DNA from: Allofournierella massiliensis
GTDB lineage: Bacteria; Bacillota; Clostridia; Oscillospirales; Ruminococcaceae
DNA length: 64,000 nt
NCBI RefSeq assembly: GCF_004345265.1
Contig: NZ_SLUM01000014.1
Span: 1-64,000 of the forward strand
Reading direction: 5' to 3'
Shown here: positions 23,458 through 31,937 of the stretch, piece by piece
How positions within the stretch are numbered: the first letter of the stretch is position 1
Layout of the letters: every line of letters begins with the position of its first letter
Position numbers and translations under genes: made by a program
The notes under the pieces: generated by a model
Told to the model about the DNA's origin: nothing
Database searches by the model: none
The model's input: only the letters and a program-made list of their open reading frames with translations

Positions 23458-24297
23458 ATGAACGCATCGCAAAAAACGACTGCCACCCAGTCGCAGAAAC
23501 TGATGATTTTTGTTTTGACCATGTCGCTCTACGGCCTGGCCACCCTGTTTACCGAGCTGATCCCCAAGTTCCAGATCGGTCTGGTGGAATTCTCGGTGGA
23601 ATATTTTCTGTTCATCCCCCTCACCCTGGCCATGCTGTTCGACCCGCTGAGCGCGGCGCTGGGCGCTTCCACCGGTGAGCTGGTATTCAGCGAGATCATG
23701 CTGGGCCAGTTCGGCGGCCTGGGCGAGCTGGAGAAGTTCATCACCGTTGCCATCGGCGTTTACATCGCCGGCCGTCTGGTGAAGGATCCCCGCAACAAGC
23801 TGGCGGTGGGCGCGGCCGCCCTTGCGGGCACCGGCCTGCAGCTGTTCATGGGCGCTGTGGTGGACGTGCTGAAGGTGCAGTTCGCCGTGGAGGATTTTGA
23901 GGCCGTGGCCGGCCTGCCCGAAAGCGTATTTGCCACCGAGGGCTTCGCCTTCCTGAACGATTTCCTGTTCAGCGGCATTCTGTTCTGCATGCTGCCCACT
24001 CTGTATCTGGTTCCCCGCCTGTACGGCAAGATCGAGCCCCTGCTGGGCATGGCTCCCCGCACTGCGGGCGCAGAAGGCGGCGTAAACCTTCGGGTCGCGG
24101 GCATCTGCGTGCTGGGCTTCGTGGTGGCTGTTCTGGCTGAGCTGGCCGCCACCGCCGGCATGGCCCTGATCGACTGGGAGGCCAGCTGGGCTGAAAGCGG
24201 CACCGCAATGGCCGCCGGCATGGTGGTTGCCGCCGCGCTGGCTGTGATTGTGCTGCTTGCCCTGAAGAAAAACAGCGAAAGGAACGTGGCTGGCTGA
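23458..24297 (+). CDS. ECF transporter substrate-binding (S) component, substrate unknown
   Basis: 279 residues, longer than the usual ~180-200 for S components. About seven to eight hydrophobic segments. FSVEYFLFIPLTLAMLFDPL followed by ALGASTGELVFSEIMLGQFG resembles S components that bind small vitamins or metals, but I cannot name the ligand. The extra C-terminal helices (AGICVLGFVVAVLAELAATA, AGMVVAAALAVIVLLA) are unusual. It is the first gene of an S-AA'-T operon (2 bp to the ATPase gene), so this is a dedicated group I ECF transporter. GGGAGGAATCCATTC lies before the ATG. Confidence 0.75.
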   Translation: MNASQKTTATQSQKLMIFVLTMSLYGLATLFTELIPKFQIGLVEFSVEYFLFIPLTLAMLFDPLSAALGASTGELVFSEIMLGQFGGLGELEKFITVAIGVYIAGRLVKDPRNKLAVGAAALAGTGLQLFMGAVVDVLKVQFAVEDFEAVAGLPESVFATEGFAFLNDFLFSGILFCMLPTLYLVPRLYGKIEPLLGMAPRTAGAEGGVNLRVAGICVLGFVVAVLAELAATAGMALIDWEASWAESGTAMAAGMVVAAALAVIVLLALKKNSERNVAG

Positions 24298-24299
24298 TC

Positions 24300-25997
24300 A
24301 TGAACGCAGTGGAGATCCAACACCTGACCTACACCTACCCCGGGGCGGAAAAGCCCACCCTGAACAACCTTTCCCTCACTGTGGAGCAGGGCGACTTTCT
24401 GGCCATTGTGGGCAACAACGGCTGCGGCAAAAGCACCCTGTGCAAGGTGCTCAACGGCCTGATCCCCCATTTCATCACCGGCCGGTTTGAAGGCCTTGTC
24501 ACCGTGGACGGGCAGGACACCCTGAGTGCCGATGTGGGCGAACTTGCCCGGAAGGTGGGCTATGTTTATCAGGATTTCGAAAACCAGATCGTTCGCCCCA
24601 CCGTGTTGGACGACGCCTCCTATTCCTGCCTGAACTACGCCTTCCCCGATTACAAGGATCGGGGAAGGCGCGCTCTGGCCCAGTGCGGGCTGGAGGGGCG
24701 CGAGGAGGAATATGTGTGGCAGCTGTCCGGCGGGCAGACCCATCTGCTGGCGCTGGCGGGCGCAGTGTCGCTGCAGCCGGGCATCCTGATTCTGGATGAG
24801 CCCATCGCCCAGCTGGATCCCATGCACGCCGACCGCATTTATGAGGTGCTGCGGGATCTGAACCAGAACCACGGCAAGACCATCATCGTGATTGAGCATC
24901 ACACCGAATACATTGCCGATTACTGCAAAAATGTTCTGCTGTTGAAGGACGGTCAGGTGCAGTGGAAGCTGCCCACTGAAAAGGCCCTTCAGCGGGTGGA
25001 TGAGCTGGAACACTGCAACATCTTTCCGCCGCAGGTAACCCAGGCGGGCCGACTGCTGCAAAAGCGGGGTCTGCTGGCAGAGGACGCGCCCCTGCCCACC
25101 ACCGTGGATACCGGAGTCGACTGTTTTTCCGCCTTGCCCTTCCGGCTGCCCGCTCCAGCACCCGCATCTGTGGTGCCGGATGCTCCGCAGGCCGTGGAGT
25201 TTGAGAACATTCAGCTGCGTTACCGCTCGGTGAAGGGCGAAGCCCGCACCATTTTTGACGGGCTGAATCTGACCATCCGCCAGGGCGAGCGGGTGGCGCT
25301 GATCGGCTCCAACGGAGCGGGCAAGTCCACCCTGATGAAGCTGATGGTGGGCCTGCTGCGCCCCGCCGAGGGCCAGGTAAGCCTGCTGGGCCAGCCGGTG
25401 GGCGACCGCCGGGCCGAGGAGCTGGGGCGACTGATCTCACTGGTCTACCAGAACCCGGAGGAAATGTTCATCAAGGACTCCATCCGGGCCGACATCGCCT
25501 ATGCCATGCAGGTGCGGGGCGTGCCGGACTGGCAGACCCGCTGTGAGGAGCTGCTGGCCCGGTTCCGGCTCACCGAGCTTGCCGACCGGGACGGACGGCT
25601 GCTCTCCGGCGGCCAGATGCGCCGGGCCAGCCTTGCCATCGGCGTAGCGCTGAACCCGGCCATTCTGCTGCTGGACGAACCCACCGCCAATCTGGACATC
25701 GCCACCCGCCGGGAGATTCTGGGCGTGCTGGAGGAGATGAAGGACGTGATCCACACGGCGGTCATCGCCACCCACGACATGCAGCTGGTCTGCCAGTGGG
25801 CGGACCGGATCATCGTATTGTATCAGGGCCAGGTGATTGCCGACGGCCCCCGGGACGAAATCTTTGCCCGGCAGGACGTGATCGACCGGGTGGGCATCCG
25901 CCCGCCGGAAATCTTCGCCATGGCCCGCCGGCTGGACCCTGCCGCCCGCTGTTACACCGTGAACGACTTTGTGAACGCCTTCGAGGAGGCCGAATAA
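24300..25997 (+). CDS. ECF transporter ATPase, two fused ABC domains (EcfA-EcfA')
   Basis: 565 residues with two ABC ATPase domains in one chain. Domain 1: Walker A GNNGCGKST (~39-47), signature LSGGQTHLLALAGAVS, Walker B ILILDEPIAQLDP. Domain 2 (from ~300): Walker A GSNGAGKST, LSGGQMRRASLAIGVALNP, ILLLDEPTANLD. This fused form replaces the separate EcfA1/EcfA2 pair. In domain 1 the signature reads LSGGQTH where LSGGQKQ is typical. It powers uptake by the membrane-embedded S and T subunits encoded on either side (2 and 3 bp gaps). Confidence 0.93.
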   Translation: MNAVEIQHLTYTYPGAEKPTLNNLSLTVEQGDFLAIVGNNGCGKSTLCKVLNGLIPHFITGRFEGLVTVDGQDTLSADVGELARKVGYVYQDFENQIVRPTVLDDASYSCLNYAFPDYKDRGRRALAQCGLEGREEEYVWQLSGGQTHLLALAGAVSLQPGILILDEPIAQLDPMHADRIYEVLRDLNQNHGKTIIVIEHHTEYIADYCKNVLLLKDGQVQWKLPTEKALQRVDELEHCNIFPPQVTQAGRLLQKRGLLAEDAPLPTTVDTGVDCFSALPFRLPAPAPASVVPDAPQAVEFENIQLRYRSVKGEARTIFDGLNLTIRQGERVALIGSNGAGKSTLMKLMVGLLRPAEGQVSLLGQPVGDRRAEELGRLISLVYQNPEEMFIKDSIRADIAYAMQVRGVPDWQTRCEELLARFRLTELADRDGRLLSGGQMRRASLAIGVALNPAILLLDEPTANLDIATRREILGVLEEMKDVIHTAVIATHDMQLVCQWADRIIVLYQGQVIADGPRDEIFARQDVIDRVGIRPPEIFAMARRLDPAARCYTVNDFVNAFEEAE

Positions 25998-26000
25998 ACC

Positions 26001-26828
26001 ATGCTGAACAAACTTTCGGAAAATATCCTGGACAAATTCTCCATGGATTTTCTGCGCAATCAGGTTCTGAAAAACGCCTACGGAAACGACGATACCCCCA
26101 TCGCCGCACTGGATCCCCGGATTCTGCTGGTGTGGTACCTGTTTTTTGGTCTGGTGCCCTGGTTTGTGAACGATCTGCCCTTTCTGCTGGGCTGCTTTGT
26201 GCTGGTGACCATCACCACTCTGTTGGCGAAGGTGGCCGGGCTGGTGCTGTTCCTGTTCGGTCTGGGCGTTTTCTCCCAGACCGGCTACCTGTTTCTGGTC
26301 ACGCTGCTGTTCGGCGGCAACGCCTCCGCCGTGGCCCCGCTGCTGGTGCTCACCCTGAAGGTGGCCACCATCTCGCTGGCATCCATCACGGTGTTTTCCG
26401 GCCTGGACCCGGACCGGCTGAGCAACGGCCTGATGTGGTTCGGCTGCCCCGAGCGGCTCAGCTTTTCCATCTCCTACGCCTACCGGATGCTGCCCATGCT
26501 CATGGAGGAATTCCAGAACGTGCTGCTCTCGTTCCGGCTGCGGGGCAACCCGCCCGCCCACGAGACCATCTGGGGTAAAATCCGGTATCTTGCCTACCAG
26601 ATCAAGGTGGTGATCTGGGCCTTCTACCCGCTGATGCTCAATACCGCCAAGCGCTCCCGCACCACGGTGGAGGCGCTGGAGCTGCGGGGCTATCGCTACG
26701 CCGCCGTAAACAAAGAGGTGAAAAAGATCAAGCTTTCCACCCTTCAAATCCGCTACGACGACTGGCTGTTTCTGGCGATTTCCGCTTTGTGGGTCTGCCT
26801 CACGGTATTTGTCTCCACCCTGCTGTGA
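26001..26828 (+). CDS. ecfT: ECF transporter transmembrane (T) component
   Basis: 275 residues, CbiQ/EcfT type: five to six membrane helices and the cytoplasmic coupling helices with Ala-Arg-Gly-type motifs, here SFRLRGNPP and VEALELRGYRYAA in place of ARG-ARG. The start LDPRILLVWYLFFGLVPWFV is typical (DPRxKL). It links the S component to the fused ATPase. ATG lies 3 bp after the ATPase stop. The next gene (PHP) follows after 35 bp and may be cotranscribed. Confidence 0.9.
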   Translation: MLNKLSENILDKFSMDFLRNQVLKNAYGNDDTPIAALDPRILLVWYLFFGLVPWFVNDLPFLLGCFVLVTITTLLAKVAGLVLFLFGLGVFSQTGYLFLVTLLFGGNASAVAPLLVLTLKVATISLASITVFSGLDPDRLSNGLMWFGCPERLSFSISYAYRMLPMLMEEFQNVLLSFRLRGNPPAHETIWGKIRYLAYQIKVVIWAFYPLMLNTAKRSRTTVEALELRGYRYAAVNKEVKKIKLSTLQIRYDDWLFLAISALWVCLTVFVSTLL

Positions 26829-26863
26829 GCATTCGATCCGCCGTTTGAAAAAAGGAAGTGTTT

Positions 26864-27664
26864 TTGTTGCTGTTTGATTTCCACACCCACGGCAAGCTGG
26901 CCAAAAAGCTGCCGTTTTCCACCGCCTACACCGACTGGCTGTTCGGTGAGGCCCGCCGGGCCGGGCTGGACGGCCTGTGCCTGACCGAGCATTTCAACAC
27001 CCTGCAATTTGAGGATCTGTATGGTTATCTGGCTTCGGTGAGCCAGCGCACCGGCGACTGCCTTGTGCTGGAAAACGGCCTGCGGGTCTTTCCCGGCATG
27101 GAAACCGACGTGGCCGAGTGCGGCCATATTCTGAGCATCGGGCCCATGGAGGCCATTCTGGAGCTGAATCGCCGCCTTGCCCCCCACAAGGAGCGGGGGC
27201 ACTTCCCTCCTCTGGCCCAGCTGCTGGATCTGTTTGAGGAATACCCGGTGCTGGTGGGCTGCGGCCATCCCTACCGGGCGCCGGGCCATGTGCCAGAGCA
27301 GCCCCTGGAACAGCTGCGCCGCTTTGCATTTCTGGACATGAACGGCAAGGACATGGCCATGGACCCGGAGCGCACCCGTGCGCTGACCACCCAGCTGGGC
27401 AAAACGCTGGGCATTCCGGTGGTCTCCGGCAGCGATACCCATCAGGCAGTGCAGTACGGCTGCATCGCCACCCGCTTTGAGCGGGAGTTCACCACCGTGG
27501 AGCAGTTGCGTCAGGAAATGAACGCCGGGCGCTACTCCATCGAGCTCAGCGAACAGGCCTCCTTCCTGGTGCGCACTGCCGGTCTTCTCAAGCGTTCGCT
27601 CAAGGAGATTCACGCGCTGGGCGGCGACTATGTGGAGGTTCTCACCAGCCAGGCTCCCGTATAA
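26864..27664 (+). CDS. PHP domain protein (metal-dependent phosphoesterase/hydrolase)
   Basis: 266 residues from a TTG. PHP motifs: FDFHTHGK (N-terminal HxH), LTEHFN (TEH), GMETDV, GCGHPYRAP (GHPxR) and SGSDTHQAVQYG (SDxH). These supply the trinuclear metal site of the family; a phosphoesterase or deacetylase-like role is likely. Start choice is uncertain: GTG at 26858 is too close to AAAGGAA (26851-26857), so TTG 26864 or 26867 fits better. It follows the ECF transporter on the same strand and ends at a terminator (27678-27716); a link to processing of the imported compound is possible. Confidence 0.8.
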   Translation: MLLFDFHTHGKLAKKLPFSTAYTDWLFGEARRAGLDGLCLTEHFNTLQFEDLYGYLASVSQRTGDCLVLENGLRVFPGMETDVAECGHILSIGPMEAILELNRRLAPHKERGHFPPLAQLLDLFEEYPVLVGCGHPYRAPGHVPEQPLEQLRRFAFLDMNGKDMAMDPERTRALTTQLGKTLGIPVVSGSDTHQAVQYGCIATRFEREFTTVEQLRQEMNAGRYSIELSEQASFLVRTAGLLKRSLKEIHALGGDYVEVLTSQAPV

Positions 27665-27677
27665 AAATGCCCTCTTC

Positions 27678-27716
27678 CCCCGTGCCGGGTTTTCACGCCC
27701 GGTGCGGGGCTTTTTT
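27678..27716 (+). terminator. terminator of the ECF transporter / PHP operon
   Basis: CCCCGTGCCGGG - TTTTCACG - CCCGGTGCGGGG then CTTTTTT; 12-bp stem including two G-U pairs. Confidence 0.85.
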
Positions 27717-27728
27717 ACACGCCTTTTC

Positions 27729-27758
27729 TGGACAGGCCCCGCCCGCCGGGGGTATAAT
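27729..27758 (+). promoter_or_regulatory. promoter of the RpiR-family regulator
   Basis: TGGACA (27729-27734), 18 bases, TATAAT (27753-27758). Confidence 0.65.
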
Positions 27759-27819
27759 GCAACCAGCGGCCCCTTTCGCCGCATTTTTCTGTATATCAAT
27801 CGAACGGGGATTCAATGCC

Positions 27820-28644
27820 ATGGAACTGCGCCTTCCCATTCCGCCGGAACAGCTTACCCGGGCGGAACGCTCCATTCTGGATTTCATCAACACCAATACC
27901 GACGCCTTTCTGTTTCTGTCCATCGGGCAGCTGGCGGAACGGCTGGGCCTTTCCGAAGCCACCCTTTCCCGCTTTGCCCGCCATGTGGGCTGCCGGGATT
28001 TCAAAGCCCTGAAAACGCTGGTTCTGGAACAGGCTGCCGCCGGTCCGGCGGTAAAGCTGGCCGGCACCCTGCAGCGGTCCGGCCGTTTTTCGCCCCGGGA
28101 CTGGCTGGCCAGCCAGCAGGCCTGTCTGGAAACCACCGCCGCCCAGCTGGACGAAGCGGAATTTGACCGGGCGGTGGCCGCCCTTGCCGGTGCAGGCCGG
28201 ATCTACATCCACGGCAAAAACGCCTCGGCCAGTCTTGCCCGGCTGCTGCACTTCCGGCTGCGCCGTCTGGGGCTGGACGCCCGGCTGCTGCCCACCTCCG
28301 GCTCCGAGCTGCTGGAGGGTCTGGCAGGCGCGGAAAAAGGCGATGTGGCGGTGCTGTTCAGCTTTTCCAAACTCAGCCGGGAGGGCCGCATCCTGCTGGA
28401 GCAGAGCCACGCTGCCGGCTACACCACCCTGGCCTTTGTGAGCCGCACCTGCCTGCCGCCGGATCAGGCGGCGGACATCAATCTGTTCGCCTATCGGGGG
28501 CCGGAAAAGGAATACCACTCCATGGCCGCCCCCGCCGCACTGGTGGACGGGTTGCTGGTGGCCCTGACCCAGGAACTGGGCCCCCGCGGCGCAGCTGCAC
28601 TGGAGCGGCTGCAAAAGCTGAAAAAGCAGTATTATCCCGGATAA
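27820..28644 (+). CDS. MurR/RpiR family transcriptional regulator
   Basis: 274 residues. N-terminal helix-turn-helix (residues ~10-85) with LSIGQLAERLGLSEATLSRF and HVGCRDFKALK, the RpiR pattern (AxxxxxSxxTISRFxxxxGFxxFxxLK). C-terminal SIS sugar-phosphate-binding domain (~120-250): RIYIHGKNASASLARLLHFR and VAVLFSFSKLSREGRILLEQ. It would sense a phosphosugar and control nearby catabolic or transport genes; the target is not evident. ATG at 27820 has GGGGA upstream. A terminator follows; it is monocistronic. Confidence 0.88.
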   Translation: MELRLPIPPEQLTRAERSILDFINTNTDAFLFLSIGQLAERLGLSEATLSRFARHVGCRDFKALKTLVLEQAAAGPAVKLAGTLQRSGRFSPRDWLASQQACLETTAAQLDEAEFDRAVAALAGAGRIYIHGKNASASLARLLHFRLRRLGLDARLLPTSGSELLEGLAGAEKGDVAVLFSFSKLSREGRILLEQSHAAGYTTLAFVSRTCLPPDQAADINLFAYRGPEKEYHSMAAPAALVDGLLVALTQELGPRGAAALERLQKLKKQYYPG

Positions 28645-28647
28645 CAG

Positions 28648-28692
28648 AAAACACCCGGCGGGAAGCAGGCAGGCTCCGCGCCGGGTGTTTTT
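28648..28692. terminator. bidirectional terminator (RpiR gene / exoA)
   Basis: AAAACACCCGGCG / CGCCGGGTGTTTTT with an 18-base middle; T run on both strands. It lies between convergent genes. Confidence 0.8.
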
Positions 28693-28711
28693 GTTTTGTG
28701 GATTCAAAGGG

Positions 28712-29467
28712 TCACAGATCAATGATCAGGCCCACCGGGCAGTGGTCGCTGCCCTCGATGTCCGCATAGATCAGGCTGTCCTTCACCTTGTCCATCAGCC
28801 GGTTGGACACGATGAAATAATCGATACGCCACCCCGCGTTGTTCTTGCGGGCGTTGAAGCGGTAGCTCCACCAGCTGTACGCGCCGGTTTTATCCGGATA
28901 GAGAGCGCGGAAGCTGTCCGAAAAGCCGCTGGCCAGAAGGTTGGTCATCTTTTCCCGCTCCTGATCGGAAAAGCCCGCGTTCCCCCGGTTGGTTTTCGGG
29001 TTCTTCAGGTCGATCTCGTTGTGGGCCACGTTCAGATCGCCGCAGTAGATCACCGGCTTTTCCCTGTCCAGCTCCATCAGGTAGGCGCGCAGATCGTCCT
29101 CCCACTGCATCCGGTAGTCGATGCGGGCCAGCCCCTCCTGGGCGTTGGGGGTGTAGACGTTCACCAGATAAAACTCCGGGTATTCCAGCGTGATGGCCCG
29201 GCCCTCGTGGCTGTGCTCCTCCGGCCCAATGCCGTAGCGCACGCTCAGCGGCGGCTGCTTGCAGTAGCAGGCGGTGCCGGAATAGCCCTTTTTCTCGGCG
29301 CTGTAAAAATACTCGGTGTAGCCCTCCGGCTCAAATTCCGCCTGCCCGGGCTGGCACTTGGTCTCCTGCAGGCAGAAGATGTCCGCATCCAGCGCGGCAA
29401 AACTCTCGGCAAAGCCCTTTTTCAGCACCGCCCGCAGGCCGTTCACGTTCCAGCTGATGAATTTCAT
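28712..29467 (-). CDS. exoA: exodeoxyribonuclease III (AP endonuclease)
   Basis: 251 residues, ExoA/Xth length. Motifs of the EEP nuclease family: MKFISWNVNGLRA start, IFCLQETKCQPGQAEF (catalytic Glu), YYxxKKGYSGTA-type YSAEKKGYSGTAC, YCGDLNVAHNEIDL (Asp/Asn), YSWWSYRFNARKNNAGWRID and GSDHCPVGL (Asp-His). It cuts 5' of abasic sites in base excision repair. ATG at 29467 has GGAGGG upstream; the longer open frame has no site. It lies 64 bp downstream of the CPBP gene on the same strand. Confidence 0.95.
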   Translation of the reverse strand: MKFISWNVNGLRAVLKKGFAESFAALDADIFCLQETKCQPGQAEFEPEGYTEYFYSAEKKGYSGTACYCKQPPLSVRYGIGPEEHSHEGRAITLEYPEFYLVNVYTPNAQEGLARIDYRMQWEDDLRAYLMELDREKPVIYCGDLNVAHNEIDLKNPKTNRGNAGFSDQEREKMTNLLASGFSDSFRALYPDKTGAYSWWSYRFNARKNNAGWRIDYFIVSNRLMDKVKDSLIYADIEGSDHCPVGLIIDL

Positions 29468-29531
29468 CGCAAGCCCTCCAAAACAGTAACTTTTCCTGAT
29501 TATACCGAATTTTCCTGCAGTGTGCAAGGGG

Positions 29532-30446
29532 TCAGGTTCCGCCAAACAGATTGATCACGCACATGGCCACAAAGGCCACAATCCACAGCAGCATGCCCGG
29601 GTTGAGCAGCGCCGCCCGCACCGGGTGCTGGGGCAGGCCGGTTGCCGGGCGCACGAACATCCGGCGGCGGAAGTCCCAGAACTGCACAAAGCCCCAGCCC
29701 GCCAGCGCCAGAATTCCCGCTCCCAGCAGGGTGTTGATCACCGCGCCCTCGCCCACACCGGTGAGCACACAGCTGCTGAAGAAATTGATGAACAGATGGA
29801 TCAGCATGCCGTAGAATACGCTGCCGGTGCGGCAGACCAGATACCCCAGCCAGCAGCCCAGCACAAAGGCATAGAAGAACTGCTCCAGATTGCCGTGGAA
29901 GCTGCCGAAGAAAAAGGCGGAAAGCAGGACGTAGGGCAACTGACCGAACCGGATCAGCTTGCGGTACAGATACCCCCGGAACACCAGCTCCTCGCCCACC
30001 GCCGGCACCAGACTGACCAGAATCAGCGCCGCCCAGGGCGACATCTCTTCCACCGTGCTGTTCAGGCTGTTTCCCTGCAGGCCGGTCAGGGTGCGCAGCA
30101 GCATCAGGGCCAGATTGGTGACCAGGCTGGCCGCCATACATCCGGCATAGCCCACCGCCGCCGCCCGGGCAAAGGTGAAGGGGCGCAGCGCCCGTTTGGG
30201 ACGCAGCGGCATTGCTGCGTTGTCTGGCAGAAAATGGCCCACGGCCAGCAGCACCGGCAGCCCCAGACCATAAATACTTATATCATTCAGGAGCATCAGC
30301 AGATCGGTGGTCACCCGGTTCGTGGTCCACACCGCCGCCATGGTCATCAGGCTGCACCCGATCAGGCTGACCAGCGTCATGCCGGTGAATCCCAGCCCCA
30401 GCAGACCCACCGCTACGGCAAATTCGTTTTGTTTTTTCTGCGGCAT
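29532..30446 (-). CDS. CPBP family intramembrane metalloprotease
   Basis: 304 residues, about eight membrane helices. CPBP/Abi signature: VPAVGEELVFRGYLYRKL (EExxxR glutamates, residues ~167-180), FFFGSFHGNLEQFFYAFVLG (FxxxH) and MLIHLFINFFSS (HxxxN). These residues form the metal/catalytic site of Rce1-like proteases; in bacteria members act in peptide maturation, immunity or signalling. No bacteriocin genes are adjacent. GGAGG precedes the ATG at 30446. Upstream is a 15-bp hairpin (30534-30570). Confidence 0.88.
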   Translation of the reverse strand: MPQKKQNEFAVAVGLLGLGFTGMTLVSLIGCSLMTMAAVWTTNRVTTDLLMLLNDISIYGLGLPVLLAVGHFLPDNAAMPLRPKRALRPFTFARAAAVGYAGCMAASLVTNLALMLLRTLTGLQGNSLNSTVEEMSPWAALILVSLVPAVGEELVFRGYLYRKLIRFGQLPYVLLSAFFFGSFHGNLEQFFYAFVLGCWLGYLVCRTGSVFYGMLIHLFINFFSSCVLTGVGEGAVINTLLGAGILALAGWGFVQFWDFRRRMFVRPATGLPQHPVRAALLNPGMLLWIVAFVAMCVINLFGGT

Positions 30447-30533
30447 GTAACCGCCTCCTTTGCTGCGGAGCTGCTTTTTCCCTTCGCTCCACTTGGAATA
30501 ACCCCAGTGTACCATACCATCTGCCCAAACGCC

Positions 30534-30570
30534 AGAGCGGGATGCACCAAAATCCGGTGCATCCCGCTCT
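30534..30570. terminator. 15-bp perfect hairpin between permease-like gene and CPBP gene
   Basis: AGAGCGGGATGCACC - AAAATCC - GGTGCATCCCGCTCT. It is followed by a T run only on the plus strand (TTTTC), although both neighbours read leftward; a terminator role on the minus strand is likely but not ideal. Confidence 0.6.
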
Positions 30571-30589
30571 TTTCATCAATTTTTCCTGT

Positions 30590-31270
30590 TTACAGCTCCC
30601 GCACCGTCCAGCGCAGCAGCCGCCGCACCGACCATGCCGTCCAGCCCAGCAGCAGCACCGCCGCAAGGGCCAGCACCGCCCACAGAGCGGCCGGGCTGGT
30701 TTTATACAATTTGATCAGCGAATTGGGCGAAAAGCAGATCAGCAACCACAATACCCAGACGATCCAGAAGCCTCTGGAGCCAAGGGTATTCACCGTGGCC
30801 GCCACGCACATGCCCAGCAGCACCGGAGCAAGCAGGATCAGCAGCCAGACCGGCACGGGCAGCATCGCCAGACCGTCCATGTCCAGCACAATGCCCCGGG
30901 GCGCATAGGCCAGCCGGTAGATCAGATGGCTCACTCCGTCCAGCACAAAAAGCAGCACAGCGCTTGCCAGCGCACCGCCCAGATGCCAGCCGGCGCAGCG
31001 CAGCACCTGCTGGCGGCGGGCTCCGCCCAGGGCCACCCCCAGCGTGAACGCCCGGTTCAACCGCTGAAAACCGGTGAACGCGCTTACAAAAGCCAGCAGG
31101 ATCAGGCAGATCATGGCGGAAAAAATCACCGTGGTTTTTTCGCCGGTCACCGCCAGCGCCACCGCCGTGACGGTCTCGATCAGCAGCCAGAACACGGCCA
31201 CCGCAGCCAGCTGCCAGTCCAGCCCGCTGCCGTAGAGCAGCCACTGGTTTTTCCATCGGTCCTTCTTCAT
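30590..31270 (-). CDS. ABC exporter membrane protein (second partner of the YtrA-type locus)
   Basis: 226 residues with six predicted membrane helices (for example AAVAVFWLLIETVTAVALAV and IFSAMICLILLAFVSAF). No enzymatic motif. Topology and position after an ABC ATPase and another six-helix protein suggest an ABC-2-like permease half. The short motif LGVALGGARRQQVLRCAGWH after the second helix pair (G-x-x-R-x-x-x) is common in such permeases. AAAGGAG precedes the ATG. Gap to the previous gene is 19 bp, so it is the last gene of GntR-ABC-permease-permease. Confidence 0.65.
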   Translation of the reverse strand: MKKDRWKNQWLLYGSGLDWQLAAVAVFWLLIETVTAVALAVTGEKTTVIFSAMICLILLAFVSAFTGFQRLNRAFTLGVALGGARRQQVLRCAGWHLGGALASAVLLFVLDGVSHLIYRLAYAPRGIVLDMDGLAMLPVPVWLLILLAPVLLGMCVAATVNTLGSRGFWIVWVLWLLICFSPNSLIKLYKTSPAALWAVLALAAVLLLGWTAWSVRRLLRWTVREL

Positions 31271-31289
31271 TGTGTGTCCGCTCCTTTCC

Positions 31290-31937
31290 TCACAGCAGAT
31301 TCACCTGAGCGGTGCGGCACTGGCGATACAGCCCGAAGCTGGCCACCCCGCCCACCGCAAGGCTCACGCCGCAGATAACCCACAGGATGGTATCCATACC
31401 GAAGAACGAGAAAATTATATGGGCAACCATGGCAGCCATGTATCCCAGATACAGCACGATCACCAGCCCCCAGCCGAAAATCCGCCAGCCGGTTTTCTGC
31501 ACCAGCGACAGCCAGCTGCCCATGGCCCCCATGGCCCACAGCAGCAGAAACAGCGCCAGCCCGGAAAGTCCCCGTGCCGGCAGAGTCAGCGAAAGCCCGG
31601 TTTCCTCCGGCGTAAAAACCGACGCGCCCCAGTCCAGCAACGCCTGCATGGGCAGGCAGACCAGTGCCTGCGCCGCAATGGCCAGCTCCATGGTGCTCCA
31701 AAGACTTTTGCGCACCGCGCCCATCGCGAGACCGATGTTCACCAGACTGCGCACCAGCGAGGAACTGAGGATCGGGCTTATGATAAAGAACATCATGATG
31801 CCGCCCCGGAGATAGTTGGAGAACAGGGATTCCGGCCCGAAGAGCGCCGTACTCACCAGGCAGAACACCACAAACCCGAAAAGCACGCCCAATCCAGTGG
31901 CGGAGTACCGCCAGAAGGCTTTGATGTTGTTAACCAT
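31290..31937 (-). CDS. ABC exporter membrane protein (first partner of the YtrA-type locus)
   Basis: 215 residues with six hydrophobic segments (GLGVLFGFVVFCLVSTALFG, SGLALFLLLWAMGAMGSWLS and others). Like the next gene it has IGLAMGAVRKSLWSTMELAI, the G-x-x-R-x-x-x pattern after helix two, so the two proteins are distant paralogues that probably pair as permease halves. GGGGAGGTGC precedes the ATG at 31937, and the start overlaps the ATPase stop by 8 bp, showing translational coupling. Substrate unknown. Confidence 0.65.
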   Translation of the reverse strand: MVNNIKAFWRYSATGLGVLFGFVVFCLVSTALFGPESLFSNYLRGGIMMFFIISPILSSSLVRSLVNIGLAMGAVRKSLWSTMELAIAAQALVCLPMQALLDWGASVFTPEETGLSLTLPARGLSGLALFLLLWAMGAMGSWLSLVQKTGWRIFGWGLVIVLYLGYMAAMVAHIIFSFFGMDTILWVICGVSLAVGGVASFGLYRQCRTAQVNLL

